From positions 682,001 to 746,000 of the forward strand of contig NZ_JAKRGA010000003.1 in NCBI RefSeq assembly GCF_022347785.1: a DNA stretch of 64,000 bases, given 5' to 3'. The translations under genes were made by a program, and so were the position numbers. Positions 24,715 to 33,210 of the stretch are shown piece after piece. The notes beneath the pieces are model-generated. The model had not been told where the DNA came from. It was given only the letters and a program-made list of their open reading frames with translations, and searched no databases. Origin of the DNA: Psychrobium sp. MM17-31. GTDB lineage: Bacteria; Pseudomonadota; Gammaproteobacteria; Enterobacterales; Psychrobiaceae. Each line of letters begins with the position of its first letter. Within the stretch, counting starts at the first letter, position 1.

Positions 24715-25605
24715 TTATTTCTTAGTAGCAAACATCTCAATAATACTTGAGAAATCTTTAGCGCCATTGCCACCGTTACTATGCATCGAGTAAAGGCTTT
24801 GCGCCATAGCACCAAGTGGTGTGCTCGATTTTGACATTTGCGCCGCTTGCGCTGCTAAACCAAGATCTTTAAGCATAAGATCTACCATGAAACCACCTTG
24901 GTAATCATTGCTTGCTGGCGTGTTTTCCATCACACCTGGCACTGGATTGTATAGCTCTAAACACCAGTTACGGCCTGAGCTTTTTAGCATGATTTCAGAT
25001 AACACACTTGGATCTAATCCGTTGTCCATGCCCATCTTCAATGCTTCACTGGTGCCCGCCATTAATACAGACAACAACATGTTATTACAGATTTTCGCGA
25101 TTTGACCTGCGCCAACATCACCCGCTAAGAAGATGTTTTTACCCATATCATCAAGCACGGTTTTAGCACGTTCGAAGTTTACTTCACTACCACCACAGAT
25201 AAAACTTAATGTGCCCGCTGCTGCGCCAGCAACACCGCCTGATACAGGTGCATCCATAAAGGCAATGCCCTGTTCACTCGCCGCTGCCGCTACGGTTTTT
25301 GCGCTATCGGCATCAATGGTGCTCGAATCGATTAATAGTGTGTCTTTATTAACAACACTTAGTAATCCATTGTCACCTAAATAAACCATCTTCACGTGTT
25401 TGCCAGCAGGTAGCATAGTCACAACAAAGTCTTTGTCGGTCGCAGCTTCATTAGCTGTCGCACTCGCGGTAGCGCCTTGAGCAACCACAGCGCTTACCGC
25501 AGCTTCGCTAAGATCGAATACGCTTACCTGATGACCAGCTTTCGCCAAGTTAATGGCCATTGGGCCGCCCATATTTCCTAAACCGATGAATCCTACTTTT
25601 GCCAT
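24715..25605 (-). CDS. mmsB: 3-hydroxyisobutyrate dehydrogenase
   Basis: This 296-residue NAD-dependent enzyme oxidises 3-hydroxyisobutyrate to methylmalonate semialdehyde in valine breakdown. The Rossmann motif is GFIGLGNMGGPMA at residues 5-17, the substrate loop DAPVSGGVAGAAAGTL is near 117-132 and the catalytic Lys is in GAGQIAKICNN near 171. The start overlaps nothing but lies only 2 bases after the hydrolase stop. The three genes 27524 to 24715 follow the order of valine-degradation operons in Shewanella. Confidence 0.94.
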   Translation of the reverse strand: MAKVGFIGLGNMGGPMAINLAKAGHQVSVFDLSEAAVSAVVAQGATASATANEAATDKDFVVTMLPAGKHVKMVYLGDNGLLSVVNKDTLLIDSSTIDADSAKTVAAAASEQGIAFMDAPVSGGVAGAAAGTLSFICGGSEVNFERAKTVLDDMGKNIFLAGDVGAGQIAKICNNMLLSVLMAGTSEALKMGMDNGLDPSVLSEIMLKSSGRNWCLELYNPVPGVMENTPASNDYQGGFMVDLMLKDLGLAAQAAQMSKSSTPLGAMAQSLYSMHSNGGNGAKDFSSIIEMFATKK

Positions 25606-25607
25606 TA

Positions 25608-26735
25608 TTATTCTCCTTTTAGCTTGAGTGGATGAGCGTTTTCATCCCAAATTGGATTAAATAGATTGTCTATTACCGCATCATCTACGCTGTCAACGTC
25701 GCTGTACTTCCACGCTGGTTGATTGTCTTTATCAATCAGCAATGCGCGAATACCTTCGGCGAATTCGCCTAATTCACCGCTAAGTACTGACAGTTGCAGC
25801 TCTAACTTGAAACATTGCGCTAAGGTCAGTGATTTACCAACTTCAAGCTGACGCTCAAGAATTCGTGCCGATAACGGACTCCCGTTAACCATCGAACGTT
25901 TGGCGCGTTTTAGCCACGAGTCTTCATCGCCCCACCCAGCAATGGTGCTCATCACTTGACTTAAGGTTGGCTGGCTCACTGCATCATCGATAACCGCTTG
26001 ATGAGCAGCAATATTGCCTTGTGGCATTTGCTCATAAACGGTTTTCTCTAAACTCATTACGCAATGGCTTACGAGCTGACGATTAACGTCTTTGTCAATT
26101 GTCCAACTTTGCTGCGTTAGCGCTTCTATAAGTTGCATTTTTTGCTCGTGTAATAAGAAGTGATCAGCAAGTTTGACCTGCAGACAATCCGCCGCATTCA
26201 TTTGTGCCGCTGTCAGCCCTAAAAACAAACCTAGATTGCCGGGCATTTGATTGAGGAAATAAGTTCCCCCCACATCAGGGTATAAACCTATGCTAATTTC
26301 TGGCATCGCAACGCGTGATGATTCAGTCACGATACGATGACTCGCACCGGCGAATAGGCCTAAGCCGCCGCCCATTACATAGCCATTACCCCATACAACA
26401 ATAGGTTTGCTATAGGTATGAATTGCGTAATCGAGAGTGTATTCGTTAACGAAAAACTCTTGCACGAAGGGTTGACGCTCTCCTGGCTGATCTTTCATTG
26501 CCTTGTATAATTCGACAATGTCACCACCAGCACAAAACGCTTTGTTACCCATACTATCGAGCACAATAGCTACCACGGTTTCGTCTTTTTCAAAACGCTC
26601 TAGTGCAGGTAGTAAAGAATCGATCATTGCTTGATTTAGTGCGTTGAGTGATTTTTCACTGTTTAAGGTAGCCTGAATAATATAATGGCCATCCCCTGTT
26701 TCATGGGCGTTGTAAATAACTGCTTCAGTATTCAT
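25608..26735 (-). CDS. 3-hydroxyisobutyryl-CoA hydrolase
   Basis: This crotonase-fold enzyme hydrolyses 3-hydroxyisobutyryl-CoA, the step before mmsB in valine breakdown. The 375-residue length with a C-terminal extension, the motifs KAFCAGGDIVELY and VVWGNGYVMGGGLGL, and the PEISIGLYPDVGGTYFL segment separate it from short enoyl-CoA hydratases. The frame reaches 26744 through a TTG, but the ATG at 26733-26735 with AGGA upstream is the better start. It stands between the hydratase and mmsB with spacings of 12 and 2 bases. Confidence 0.92.
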   Translation of the reverse strand: MNTEAVIYNAHETGDGHYIIQATLNSEKSLNALNQAMIDSLLPALERFEKDETVVAIVLDSMGNKAFCAGGDIVELYKAMKDQPGERQPFVQEFFVNEYTLDYAIHTYSKPIVVWGNGYVMGGGLGLFAGASHRIVTESSRVAMPEISIGLYPDVGGTYFLNQMPGNLGLFLGLTAAQMNAADCLQVKLADHFLLHEQKMQLIEALTQQSWTIDKDVNRQLVSHCVMSLEKTVYEQMPQGNIAAHQAVIDDAVSQPTLSQVMSTIAGWGDEDSWLKRAKRSMVNGSPLSARILERQLEVGKSLTLAQCFKLELQLSVLSGELGEFAEGIRALLIDKDNQPAWKYSDVDSVDDAVIDNLFNPIWDENAHPLKLKGE

Positions 26736-26747
26736 CGGCGACAATTC

Positions 26748-27524
26748 CTAGCTATTAGTCCATTGTGGCTTACGCTTTTCTAGGAATGCATTGACGCCTT
26801 CTTTTTGATCGTTTGAATCAAATAGCTGCACGAATTTTTCACGCTCTAATGGCAATGCACTATTGATAGTACCGTCGCGTCCCATTTGGATAAGTGATTT
26901 ACAGGCTGTAACACTCACTGGTGATTGCTTCGCTGTTTGCTTAGCGAGTTTTAACGCCGCTTCTAACGCGCCGCCTTTTTCAACCACTTCTTCGACTAAA
27001 CCGATTTGCTCCGCTTTTTGCGCGGTAATGCGCTCACCACATAAAATCATACGTTTCGCCCAACCTTCGCCAACTAGTAGGCTAAGATTTTGGGTGCCGC
27101 CAGCACATGGTAATAAACCAACAGCTGCTTCTGGTAGTGCCATCTGTGCTTGCTCTTCAGCGATACGAATATCACAAGCCAGTGCAACTTCTAAACCGCC
27201 ACCCATCGAGTAACCGTTAATCGCAGCAATGGATACACCTCTAAAGTTCGATAGGGTTTCAAATGCTTCACCAAAGATCTGTGACATGGTGGCAGCAACG
27301 CCTTTATCGCCGCTAGCAAAAGCATTTAAGTCTGCACCTGCGCTAAAGAATTTTTCACCTTCACCAGTAATCACTAGCGCATAAATGTCTTTGTCGGCAT
27401 TTAGCTCGCGCACCATGTCACGAAGCAGCGTTAAACTCTCTTTGGTCCACGTATTTGCAGGTGGGTTAGCAATGGTAATGACTGCGGTGTGCTCTTGTTT
27501 TGATAATTGTAATAACTGAGTCAT
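26748..27524 (-). CDS. Enoyl-CoA hydratase
   Basis: This 258-residue crotonase hydrates enoyl-CoA; in this operon it probably handles methacrylyl-CoA from valine. Oxyanion-hole segments are KFFSAGADLNAF and NGYSMGGGLEVALACD, and the active-site loop is ALPEAAVGLLPCAGGTQ, which retains a catalytic Glu. A GTG start 6 bases upstream would overlap the AGGAAGTG ribosome site, so I chose the ATG at 27522-27524. General fatty-acid hydratases look the same, so substrate assignment rests on the operon. Confidence 0.9.
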   Translation of the reverse strand: MTQLLQLSKQEHTAVITIANPPANTWTKESLTLLRDMVRELNADKDIYALVITGEGEKFFSAGADLNAFASGDKGVAATMSQIFGEAFETLSNFRGVSIAAINGYSMGGGLEVALACDIRIAEEQAQMALPEAAVGLLPCAGGTQNLSLLVGEGWAKRMILCGERITAQKAEQIGLVEEVVEKGGALEAALKLAKQTAKQSPVSVTACKSLIQMGRDGTINSALPLEREKFVQLFDSNDQKEGVNAFLEKRKPQWTNS

Positions 27525-27569
27525 AAACACTTCCTATTTTTCTGATTTTATTGTGTCGAGAATAATAAA

Positions 27570-27599
27570 AAAGCGCCGTTATCGATGATAAGGCGCTTT
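27570..27599 (-). terminator. Terminator of the thiolase gene
   Basis: Stem AAAGCGCC pairs with GGCGCTTT around a loop that contains GTTATCGATGATAA. The minus strand continues into T residues. It separates the thiolase from the valine operon. Confidence 0.8.
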
Positions 27600-27612
27600 A
27601 TGTAATGAGGTT

Positions 27613-28797
27613 TTATAGCATTTCAACCGCGATGGCTGTTGCTTCACCACCGCCGATACAAAGGCTTGCAACACCTTTGCTTAAGCCGCGATTCTTAAGG
27701 GCATGCAATAAGGTAACGATAATACGCGAGCCACTTGAACCCAATGGATGGCCTAGTGCACAAGCACCGCCGTTAACGTTAACCTTGTTGTGGTCAAGCT
27801 CAAGGTCTTTCATCGCTAGCATAGTTACCATGGCAAAGGCTTCGTTGATTTCAAACAGATCAACATCGTCTTTACTCCAACCCGCGCCCGCCAATACTTT
27901 TTCCATCGCGCCAACAGGTGCAATAGTAAACTCGCTCGGATGTTGAGCATGGGTAGCATGAGCTTTAATTGCTGCTAATGGCGTCAAACCACGCTTAGCT
28001 GCTTCTGATGCTGTCATAACTAATAGTGCTGATGCACCGTCTGAAATTGAGCTGGCGTTTGCTGCGGTAATAGTACCGTCTTTAGCGAACGCTGGACGCA
28101 GACTAGGAATTTTATCAACGCGTGCATTTCCTGGCTGCTCATCAATGCTCACTGTCGTGTCACCGCGGCGAGAACTAATAGTCACTGGCACGATTTCATT
28201 GTCAAACGCACCTGATTCAATCGCTGCATTAGCGCGTGATAGTGAGGCAATTGCAAACTCATCCATTTGCTCACGTGTAAAACCAGTGTCATCACTAGTA
28301 CTTTGCGCAAAACAGCCCATTGCTTTACCCGTTGACGCATCTTCAAGACCGTCAAGGAACATGTGATCTTTAACTTCACCGTGGCCCATACGCATACCGT
28401 GACGCGCTTTAGGAAGCATGTATGGCGCAAGGCTCATACTTTCCATACCACCAGCTACGACGATATTCGCACTACCCGCTTTAATAAAATCGTGTGCCAT
28501 CATCACGGCTTTCATGCCTGAACCACATACTTTATTAATGGTGGTACATACGGTATCTAACGATAAATCGGCTTTTAGCGCCGCTTGACGCGCTGGTGCT
28601 TGACCTAAGCCAGCTGGCAGCACACAGCCCATAATTACTTCATCAACATCTGTTTTGGCTAAGCCCGTTGATTCCATTAGACCGTTAATAGCAACGCTAC
28701 CTAAGGTTGGTGAATCAACTTGAGACAGTGAACCACCAAAGCCGCCCATTGGCGTACGTAACGCTTCTACAATAACGATTTGTTCTTGATCACTCAT
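27613..28797 (-). CDS. Acetyl-CoA C-acyltransferase (thiolase)
   Basis: This 394-residue thiolase catalyses condensation or cleavage of beta-ketoacyl-CoA. The nucleophile Cys lies in INKVCGSGMKAV, the His in NEAFA context is replaced by the usual VNVNGGACALGHPLGSSG segment, and the second catalytic Cys is in SLCIGGGEATA. The frame is open to 28833, but GGAGTT precedes the ATG at 28795-28797. It is probably its own transcript, ending at the terminator downstream. Acetoacetyl-CoA and longer-chain thiolases cannot be told apart here. Confidence 0.92.
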   Translation of the reverse strand: MSDQEQIVIVEALRTPMGGFGGSLSQVDSPTLGSVAINGLMESTGLAKTDVDEVIMGCVLPAGLGQAPARQAALKADLSLDTVCTTINKVCGSGMKAVMMAHDFIKAGSANIVVAGGMESMSLAPYMLPKARHGMRMGHGEVKDHMFLDGLEDASTGKAMGCFAQSTSDDTGFTREQMDEFAIASLSRANAAIESGAFDNEIVPVTISSRRGDTTVSIDEQPGNARVDKIPSLRPAFAKDGTITAANASSISDGASALLVMTASEAAKRGLTPLAAIKAHATHAQHPSEFTIAPVGAMEKVLAGAGWSKDDVDLFEINEAFAMVTMLAMKDLELDHNKVNVNGGACALGHPLGSSGSRIIVTLLHALKNRGLSKGVASLCIGGGEATAIAVEML

Positions 28798-29017
28798 ATT
28801 TAACTCCGATGTTTTAACGACAACATGACACACTAATGCATCATGTTAAAAAATTGATACTGGCTACATTACCCTAAGTTACAGTTGACGCCAACGTAAA
28901 CTTTAGTACAAGGGAGAATTAATTATAAAGACGGAGTGTAAAGCTGGTGTGACAGTTATATTTAACAAATGAAGTATTTAACAGCTAGCAGCGAAGTTAC
29001 GTCACTAGCCGTTAAAA

Positions 29018-30730
29018 TTAATTAGACAGTGATAGCTTAAGATCATCTAGCTGCTGCGCTAGTGTGGCTATCGAAGTTAAGGTGCTATCTGTTTGATAGA
29101 CACCATAGGCAATATCGAAATGATAATCTGAATTCTCTACGCCACTGAGACTTATAGAGCTAACTGCATCCTGCATATCGTTAAATAATAGATTAATATC
29201 GCTATCAAGCGGTGCAATGCAGCTAACAACAAAATTGGCGCTTTCATCTATAAATATGTCCAAATCAGAATGTTTAAGCGCCTTAAGCCTATGAGCGACT
29301 TTAGCAATTAGTCTATCGCCGTGATCAAAACTATAAGATTGGATAATCGTATTTAATTCTCTAATCTTTAAATATCCCAACAAAATTTGCTGGTTTGGGT
29401 AGTTATCTGCCAAATAACGATTAACGAGTTTTTGCTGACCTGCTGCTCGGCTTAACAACCTAGTCAAGGCATCTAAGTTTCTACTTTCAATTATCTGAAC
29501 TTTTCGGTGATTTTTTACATAGCGGGTCGCAAAACCTATCAAAATCAACACCAATGCCGCGCAAGTAAGACCTATTACTGTATTTAGCAGACTTAAGTTC
29601 TTTTTCTCAGATCTATTTTGGGCAATCAATTGCTGCAATAGCTCATCGAGATCCGTATCTGAACTGGCTAGTTGCGCATTAAGATAAATCAGTTGATTTT
29701 CATTGACGGCCGTATCATAACGACTCTGATAATCAATAAAGCTATTGTATGAGCTAACGGCGCTTGAGATATCTCCGTTCTTCTCATATATCGCGCTTGT
29801 CAATCGATACACAGTAGCTAGATTTGATTCACTACGGCTGGCTTTTATATCAGGCAAAATAGACGCTAATAAGTCCTGCGCCTCGACTATCAAATCTTGA
29901 TTGATAAAAGATTCAGCCAATAACAATTTGTTGTGGTGGACGTTAAATTGACCATTTAACTCGCCGTATTCCTTAAGAACAAATTCGAGTATTTGTTGCT
30001 GAGTTGAATACTCGCCTCTTTTCGCAAACATAAATGATCTTGAAACATGGAACATGCTTAGTGAAACAGGCTCATTGCTTTGGGTACATATATCAATGGC
30101 TTCGTCGACAATTTGGGCAACTTTATCGTACAACTCTTGCTTCGCCAAAAAGTAGATTTGTGTATGATTTAAAGAGCACTTTAACGATATGTCCGATGAG
30201 TGTTCAACTAATTTAGTCGCTTGGTTTAGCCACTTTTCTGCGTTGCGATAAGTACCAGCATCGATATTTAAATCAGTCGCTGCAAGTAATATTTTAAGCC
30301 GCAAAGCAATCGACAGAGAGTCATCATTTAGTTTCAATGCATAATTGAGATGTTGAAATGACAACACAAAATCTTCGACTGCTTGACCATAACGGATGAC
30401 CAAATAGTGAAACATCAATAAATCCGCTTGCTCTAAAACACTTGGCTTTACGCTATTAATAAACAGAGCGGCCTTATCCATTTGTCCAGTAATCAATAAA
30501 GCTCTAAGCTTAACCGTAGTCAGTCGCGACAACTGCGGCGGTGTCAGTGAGTCACTCTTTCGACTGTATTTTTCAATCACCTTCATCGAATTTGCTAAAT
30601 CAACATATAAGTTATCATCAGCAAGTTGAAGTTCAGCAATTACAGAGTCTACTGGCGCCGCTTTTACTGCCATACTCAAACAATTTAGTAGGATAAATAA
30701 GAGGCCCGTTAGAAGTGCTGTTCTAAACAT
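29018..30730 (-). CDS. TPR-like periplasmic protein with membrane anchor and dead GGDEF domain
   Basis: The 570-residue product has a signal peptide (1-25), a helical-repeat region of TPR type (about 30-370), a membrane helix near 385-405 and a C-terminal cytoplasmic domain of the GGDEF fold. That domain starts with DALTRLLSRAAG (canonical D.LT.L.NR), but the GGDEF signature is replaced by DESANF, so it cannot make c-di-GMP. The start overlaps the stop of the upstream paralogue by 8 bases. It probably relays a periplasmic signal through protein contact. This role is an inference; many Alteromonadales carry similar TPR-GGDEF proteins with intact active sites. Confidence 0.78.
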   Translation of the reverse strand: MFRTALLTGLLFILLNCLSMAVKAAPVDSVIAELQLADDNLYVDLANSMKVIEKYSRKSDSLTPPQLSRLTTVKLRALLITGQMDKAALFINSVKPSVLEQADLLMFHYLVIRYGQAVEDFVLSFQHLNYALKLNDDSLSIALRLKILLAATDLNIDAGTYRNAEKWLNQATKLVEHSSDISLKCSLNHTQIYFLAKQELYDKVAQIVDEAIDICTQSNEPVSLSMFHVSRSFMFAKRGEYSTQQQILEFVLKEYGELNGQFNVHHNKLLLAESFINQDLIVEAQDLLASILPDIKASRSESNLATVYRLTSAIYEKNGDISSAVSSYNSFIDYQSRYDTAVNENQLIYLNAQLASSDTDLDELLQQLIAQNRSEKKNLSLLNTVIGLTCAALVLILIGFATRYVKNHRKVQIIESRNLDALTRLLSRAAGQQKLVNRYLADNYPNQQILLGYLKIRELNTIIQSYSFDHGDRLIAKVAHRLKALKHSDLDIFIDESANFVVSCIAPLDSDINLLFNDMQDAVSSISLSGVENSDYHFDIAYGVYQTDSTLTSIATLAQQLDDLKLSLSN

Positions 30731-31940
30731 TAGACCTCCTGCTTTTTACCAACAACCAATAACCAATAACTAATGAAAACAAGGTAATAAGTAAAACAGA
30801 TAGTATTAGTCGATGAGTATCTACTGTGTTTTTGGTTTCAGTTAGCAATAACTGTTGTTTGTTCATTTCTCGACTCAAACGAGCACGCTCTGCCTCAACG
30901 CTATATTCGAGGTAGCTAGCATTAATATATCGTCGCTCTTTTTCAATATCCGCTAATGCTTGGGCATATGATTTAAGGTCTTGTAATTCACCATTGAGAT
31001 CGCCTATTTGCTGATTAACAAAAGCACTCAATTTAAAGTATCGCGCACGGAGCTGTTGATTATTGATATCACTAAGCAGCGGTTTTAAAAAGTTAAGTAC
31101 TTTAGAAAGTCTATCGTCACTAGTCGACTGGTAGAGCTGTGCAAGTGATAATTGCGCATTAATAAATTCATCGTTAACTCGTTGTAACTTGAATAGAGTG
31201 CTGGCGTCTTCGAGTAGCGCAAGAGATTCTTCTGGCTCGTCATGCGCTTTATAGTTCAAAGCAACAACGTCAAGATATGCACGGGCAACGTAAACCGATT
31301 GATTGAGACTAAAACAATGAGTCACCAACTGGCTTTTAATAAAATCTGCTCGGCTTTTTCGTTGCTGTTTTAGAATCATCGCAGCTTCAAGCAACTTTAA
31401 TCGGCAAACTCTGTTATTTAAAGACGTCTCTCTCGATAACAAATGAATCTTGTTAGTTAGCCGTTCAAATTCATTAGTCAGCAAATAAATTTCACCTTCA
31501 AGAATTGATAACCAGAACCCGTCGACGTTATTAACGCCATCAAACTCATCACCTTGTAAGCGCCTCAAATAGCGTTCAGCACTAACAGGATTACCCTGTT
31601 TTACCGCTAAATTTGCACGATTGTATAAATAAAATTGTAATTGTGGCTGGGTTAATTCTGGTTCTTTTAAAGAATTTAGTCCCTCGACTGCCTGCTTAAT
31701 ATTTCCTTGAGTGATATCTAACTTGGCGAGCTGCAATATGTGAATTTTCGAGTCTTGTTGAGAAATTTTATGGCTGACTTTTTGTCGCGCATCCCTAGGA
31801 AATTGTTCACTATAATCCCAGTCGTTCTGGAATAATTTATCTGGTTCTTCGGCATGGGAAACTGAAAAGGCAGTTAGCATTAAAACAATAGGTATTAATA
31901 AAATTCTCAACAGATAACTCTTCCAATGACAAAAAAACAA
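30723..31940 (-). CDS. TPR-like periplasmic protein with C-terminal anchor
   Basis: The 405-residue product has a signal peptide (about 1-30, ending SVSHA), a helical-repeat region to about 340, a coiled-coil stretch (EAERARLSREMNKQQLLLTE) and a membrane helix at about 376-397, then a short basic tail. It matches the layout of the next gene except that the output domain is missing. The two are coupled by an 8-base overlap. It may form a hetero-complex with that neighbour. Function is unknown. Confidence 0.72.
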   Translation of the reverse strand: MFFCHWKSYLLRILLIPIVLMLTAFSVSHAEEPDKLFQNDWDYSEQFPRDARQKVSHKISQQDSKIHILQLAKLDITQGNIKQAVEGLNSLKEPELTQPQLQFYLYNRANLAVKQGNPVSAERYLRRLQGDEFDGVNNVDGFWLSILEGEIYLLTNEFERLTNKIHLLSRETSLNNRVCRLKLLEAAMILKQQRKSRADFIKSQLVTHCFSLNQSVYVARAYLDVVALNYKAHDEPEESLALLEDASTLFKLQRVNDEFINAQLSLAQLYQSTSDDRLSKVLNFLKPLLSDINNQQLRARYFKLSAFVNQQIGDLNGELQDLKSYAQALADIEKERRYINASYLEYSVEAERARLSREMNKQQLLLTETKNTVDTHRLILSVLLITLFSLVIGYWLLVKSRRSNV

Positions 31941-32021
31941 AAACCACCGATAACGGTGGTTTCTCGCTGATTATAGTCGCTAACTCTACCAATACTAGAA
32001 TTATTTTCAGATTATCCGAAA

Positions 32022-32960
32022 TTACTTTTCCCAAGGCGTACGGCGATGTAAATGGGATAAATCAAATGGCGTAATTTGATACACATAATAATTAAGCCAA
32101 TTTGAAATCAATAAATTAGCATGACTTCGCCAGCAACCTCTTGGCTCTTGGCTTGCATCGTCATTAGGAAAATAATTGGTTGGAATCGATGGTGATAATC
32201 CCGCATCATTATCCCGCTTGTACTCATCGCCAAGTGTCGAGACATTGTATTCAGGGTGCCCCAAAACAAATAAACGGCGTCTGTCTTTACTCACCACCAA
32301 GTAAGCCCCAGCTTCATCGGAGGCAGCGAGAATATCGAGATCAGGATGCTGACGCAGCTCATCAACATTCATTTGTGCCAAGCGAGAATGCGGCACCCAA
32401 AATTCATCATCGAAACCACGCAGCAGTGGATCGTGAAGCTGACTGCGCTGATGTAAAAACACCCCAGCGATTTTTTTATCGCGAATGTAACGCTCTAAAT
32501 CATACAAATGATAAAAAGCCGCATGCGCCGCCCAACATAAGAAAAGCGTTGCGGTAACGTGCTGCTGCGACCAATCGAATACTGTTTTTATCTTCTCCCA
32601 ATAAATCACATCGTCAAAATCAACATCACCCAATGGCGCACCGGTAATAATCAAACCATCGAAGTTTTTATCTTTGATTTCATCAAAATCGCGATAAAAG
32701 TCATTCATATGATCTTGTGGTGTGTGTTTTGAAATGTTGCTGTGAATACGTAGAAATTCCACATCCACCTGCAATGGCGTATTAGCTAGTAAGCGCAACA
32801 GCTGAGTTTCTGTTTCGATTTTATTGGGCATTAAATTAAGTAATAGCACCTTCATCGGACGAATTTGCTGACTCAAGGCGCGCGACTCGCTCATGACGAA
32901 AATATTTTCTTGTCGCAACTCGTTTTTGGCAGGCAGTTTATCGGGAATATTAATTGGCAC
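32022..32960 (-). CDS. metA: Homoserine O-succinyltransferase
   Basis: This 312-residue cytoplasmic enzyme opens methionine synthesis by acylating homoserine. The nucleophile is Cys142 in [10 protein letters not shown], and the catalytic His and Glu lie in GHPEYN. Residue 111 is Gly (TGAPLGDV); in this family Gly there goes with succinyl-CoA and Glu with acetyl-CoA, so succinyl-CoA is predicted. The loop after Cys142 reads WAAHA where most family members have WGAQA. Three tandem MetJ boxes lie 50 bases upstream. The Shine-Dalgarno is weak. Confidence 0.95.
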   Translation of the reverse strand: MPINIPDKLPAKNELRQENIFVMSESRALSQQIRPMKVLLLNLMPNKIETETQLLRLLANTPLQVDVEFLRIHSNISKHTPQDHMNDFYRDFDEIKDKNFDGLIITGAPLGDVDFDDVIYWEKIKTVFDWSQQHVTATLFLCWAAHAAFYHLYDLERYIRDKKIAGVFLHQRSQLHDPLLRGFDDEFWVPHSRLAQMNVDELRQHPDLDILAASDEAGAYLVVSKDRRRLFVLGHPEYNVSTLGDEYKRDNDAGLSPSIPTNYFPNDDASQEPRGCWRSHANLLISNWLNYYVYQITPFDLSHLHRRTPWEK

Positions 32961-33009
32961 AGCGCACTCGCTAATTTGTTTTACTACAAGTGTAGATAAT
33001 TTAACCCAA

Positions 33010-33033
33010 AGGCATCTAGACGTCTAGATGTTT
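33010..33033. promoter_or_regulatory. MetJ operator: three tandem met boxes
   Basis: Three consecutive 8-mers read AGGCATCT, AGACGTCT and AGATGTTT. The middle one is the perfect MetJ consensus. The position 50-73 bases before the metA start fits repression by MetJ with S-adenosylmethionine. Confidence 0.88.
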
Positions 33034-33210
33034 ATCGTGAATTATTTGTTTTAGTCAGGTTACATTCACATCTCGTTACTAGAAAAGCCACCATTATTGT
33101 TGACTGTGTCATTAAGGCTGATACATTTATTCGCTGAAAAATCCCGAAAATGGGACATCCCCACTTTCAATACACTCATTTATAAGAACAAAAACAACCG
33201 GATTGCTAAC

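Noticed and set aside
32930..32952. TTGGCACAGCGCACTCGC as a sigma-54 site near metA
   Set aside because: The -12 GC falls at the wrong distance and the site overlaps the start of metA.
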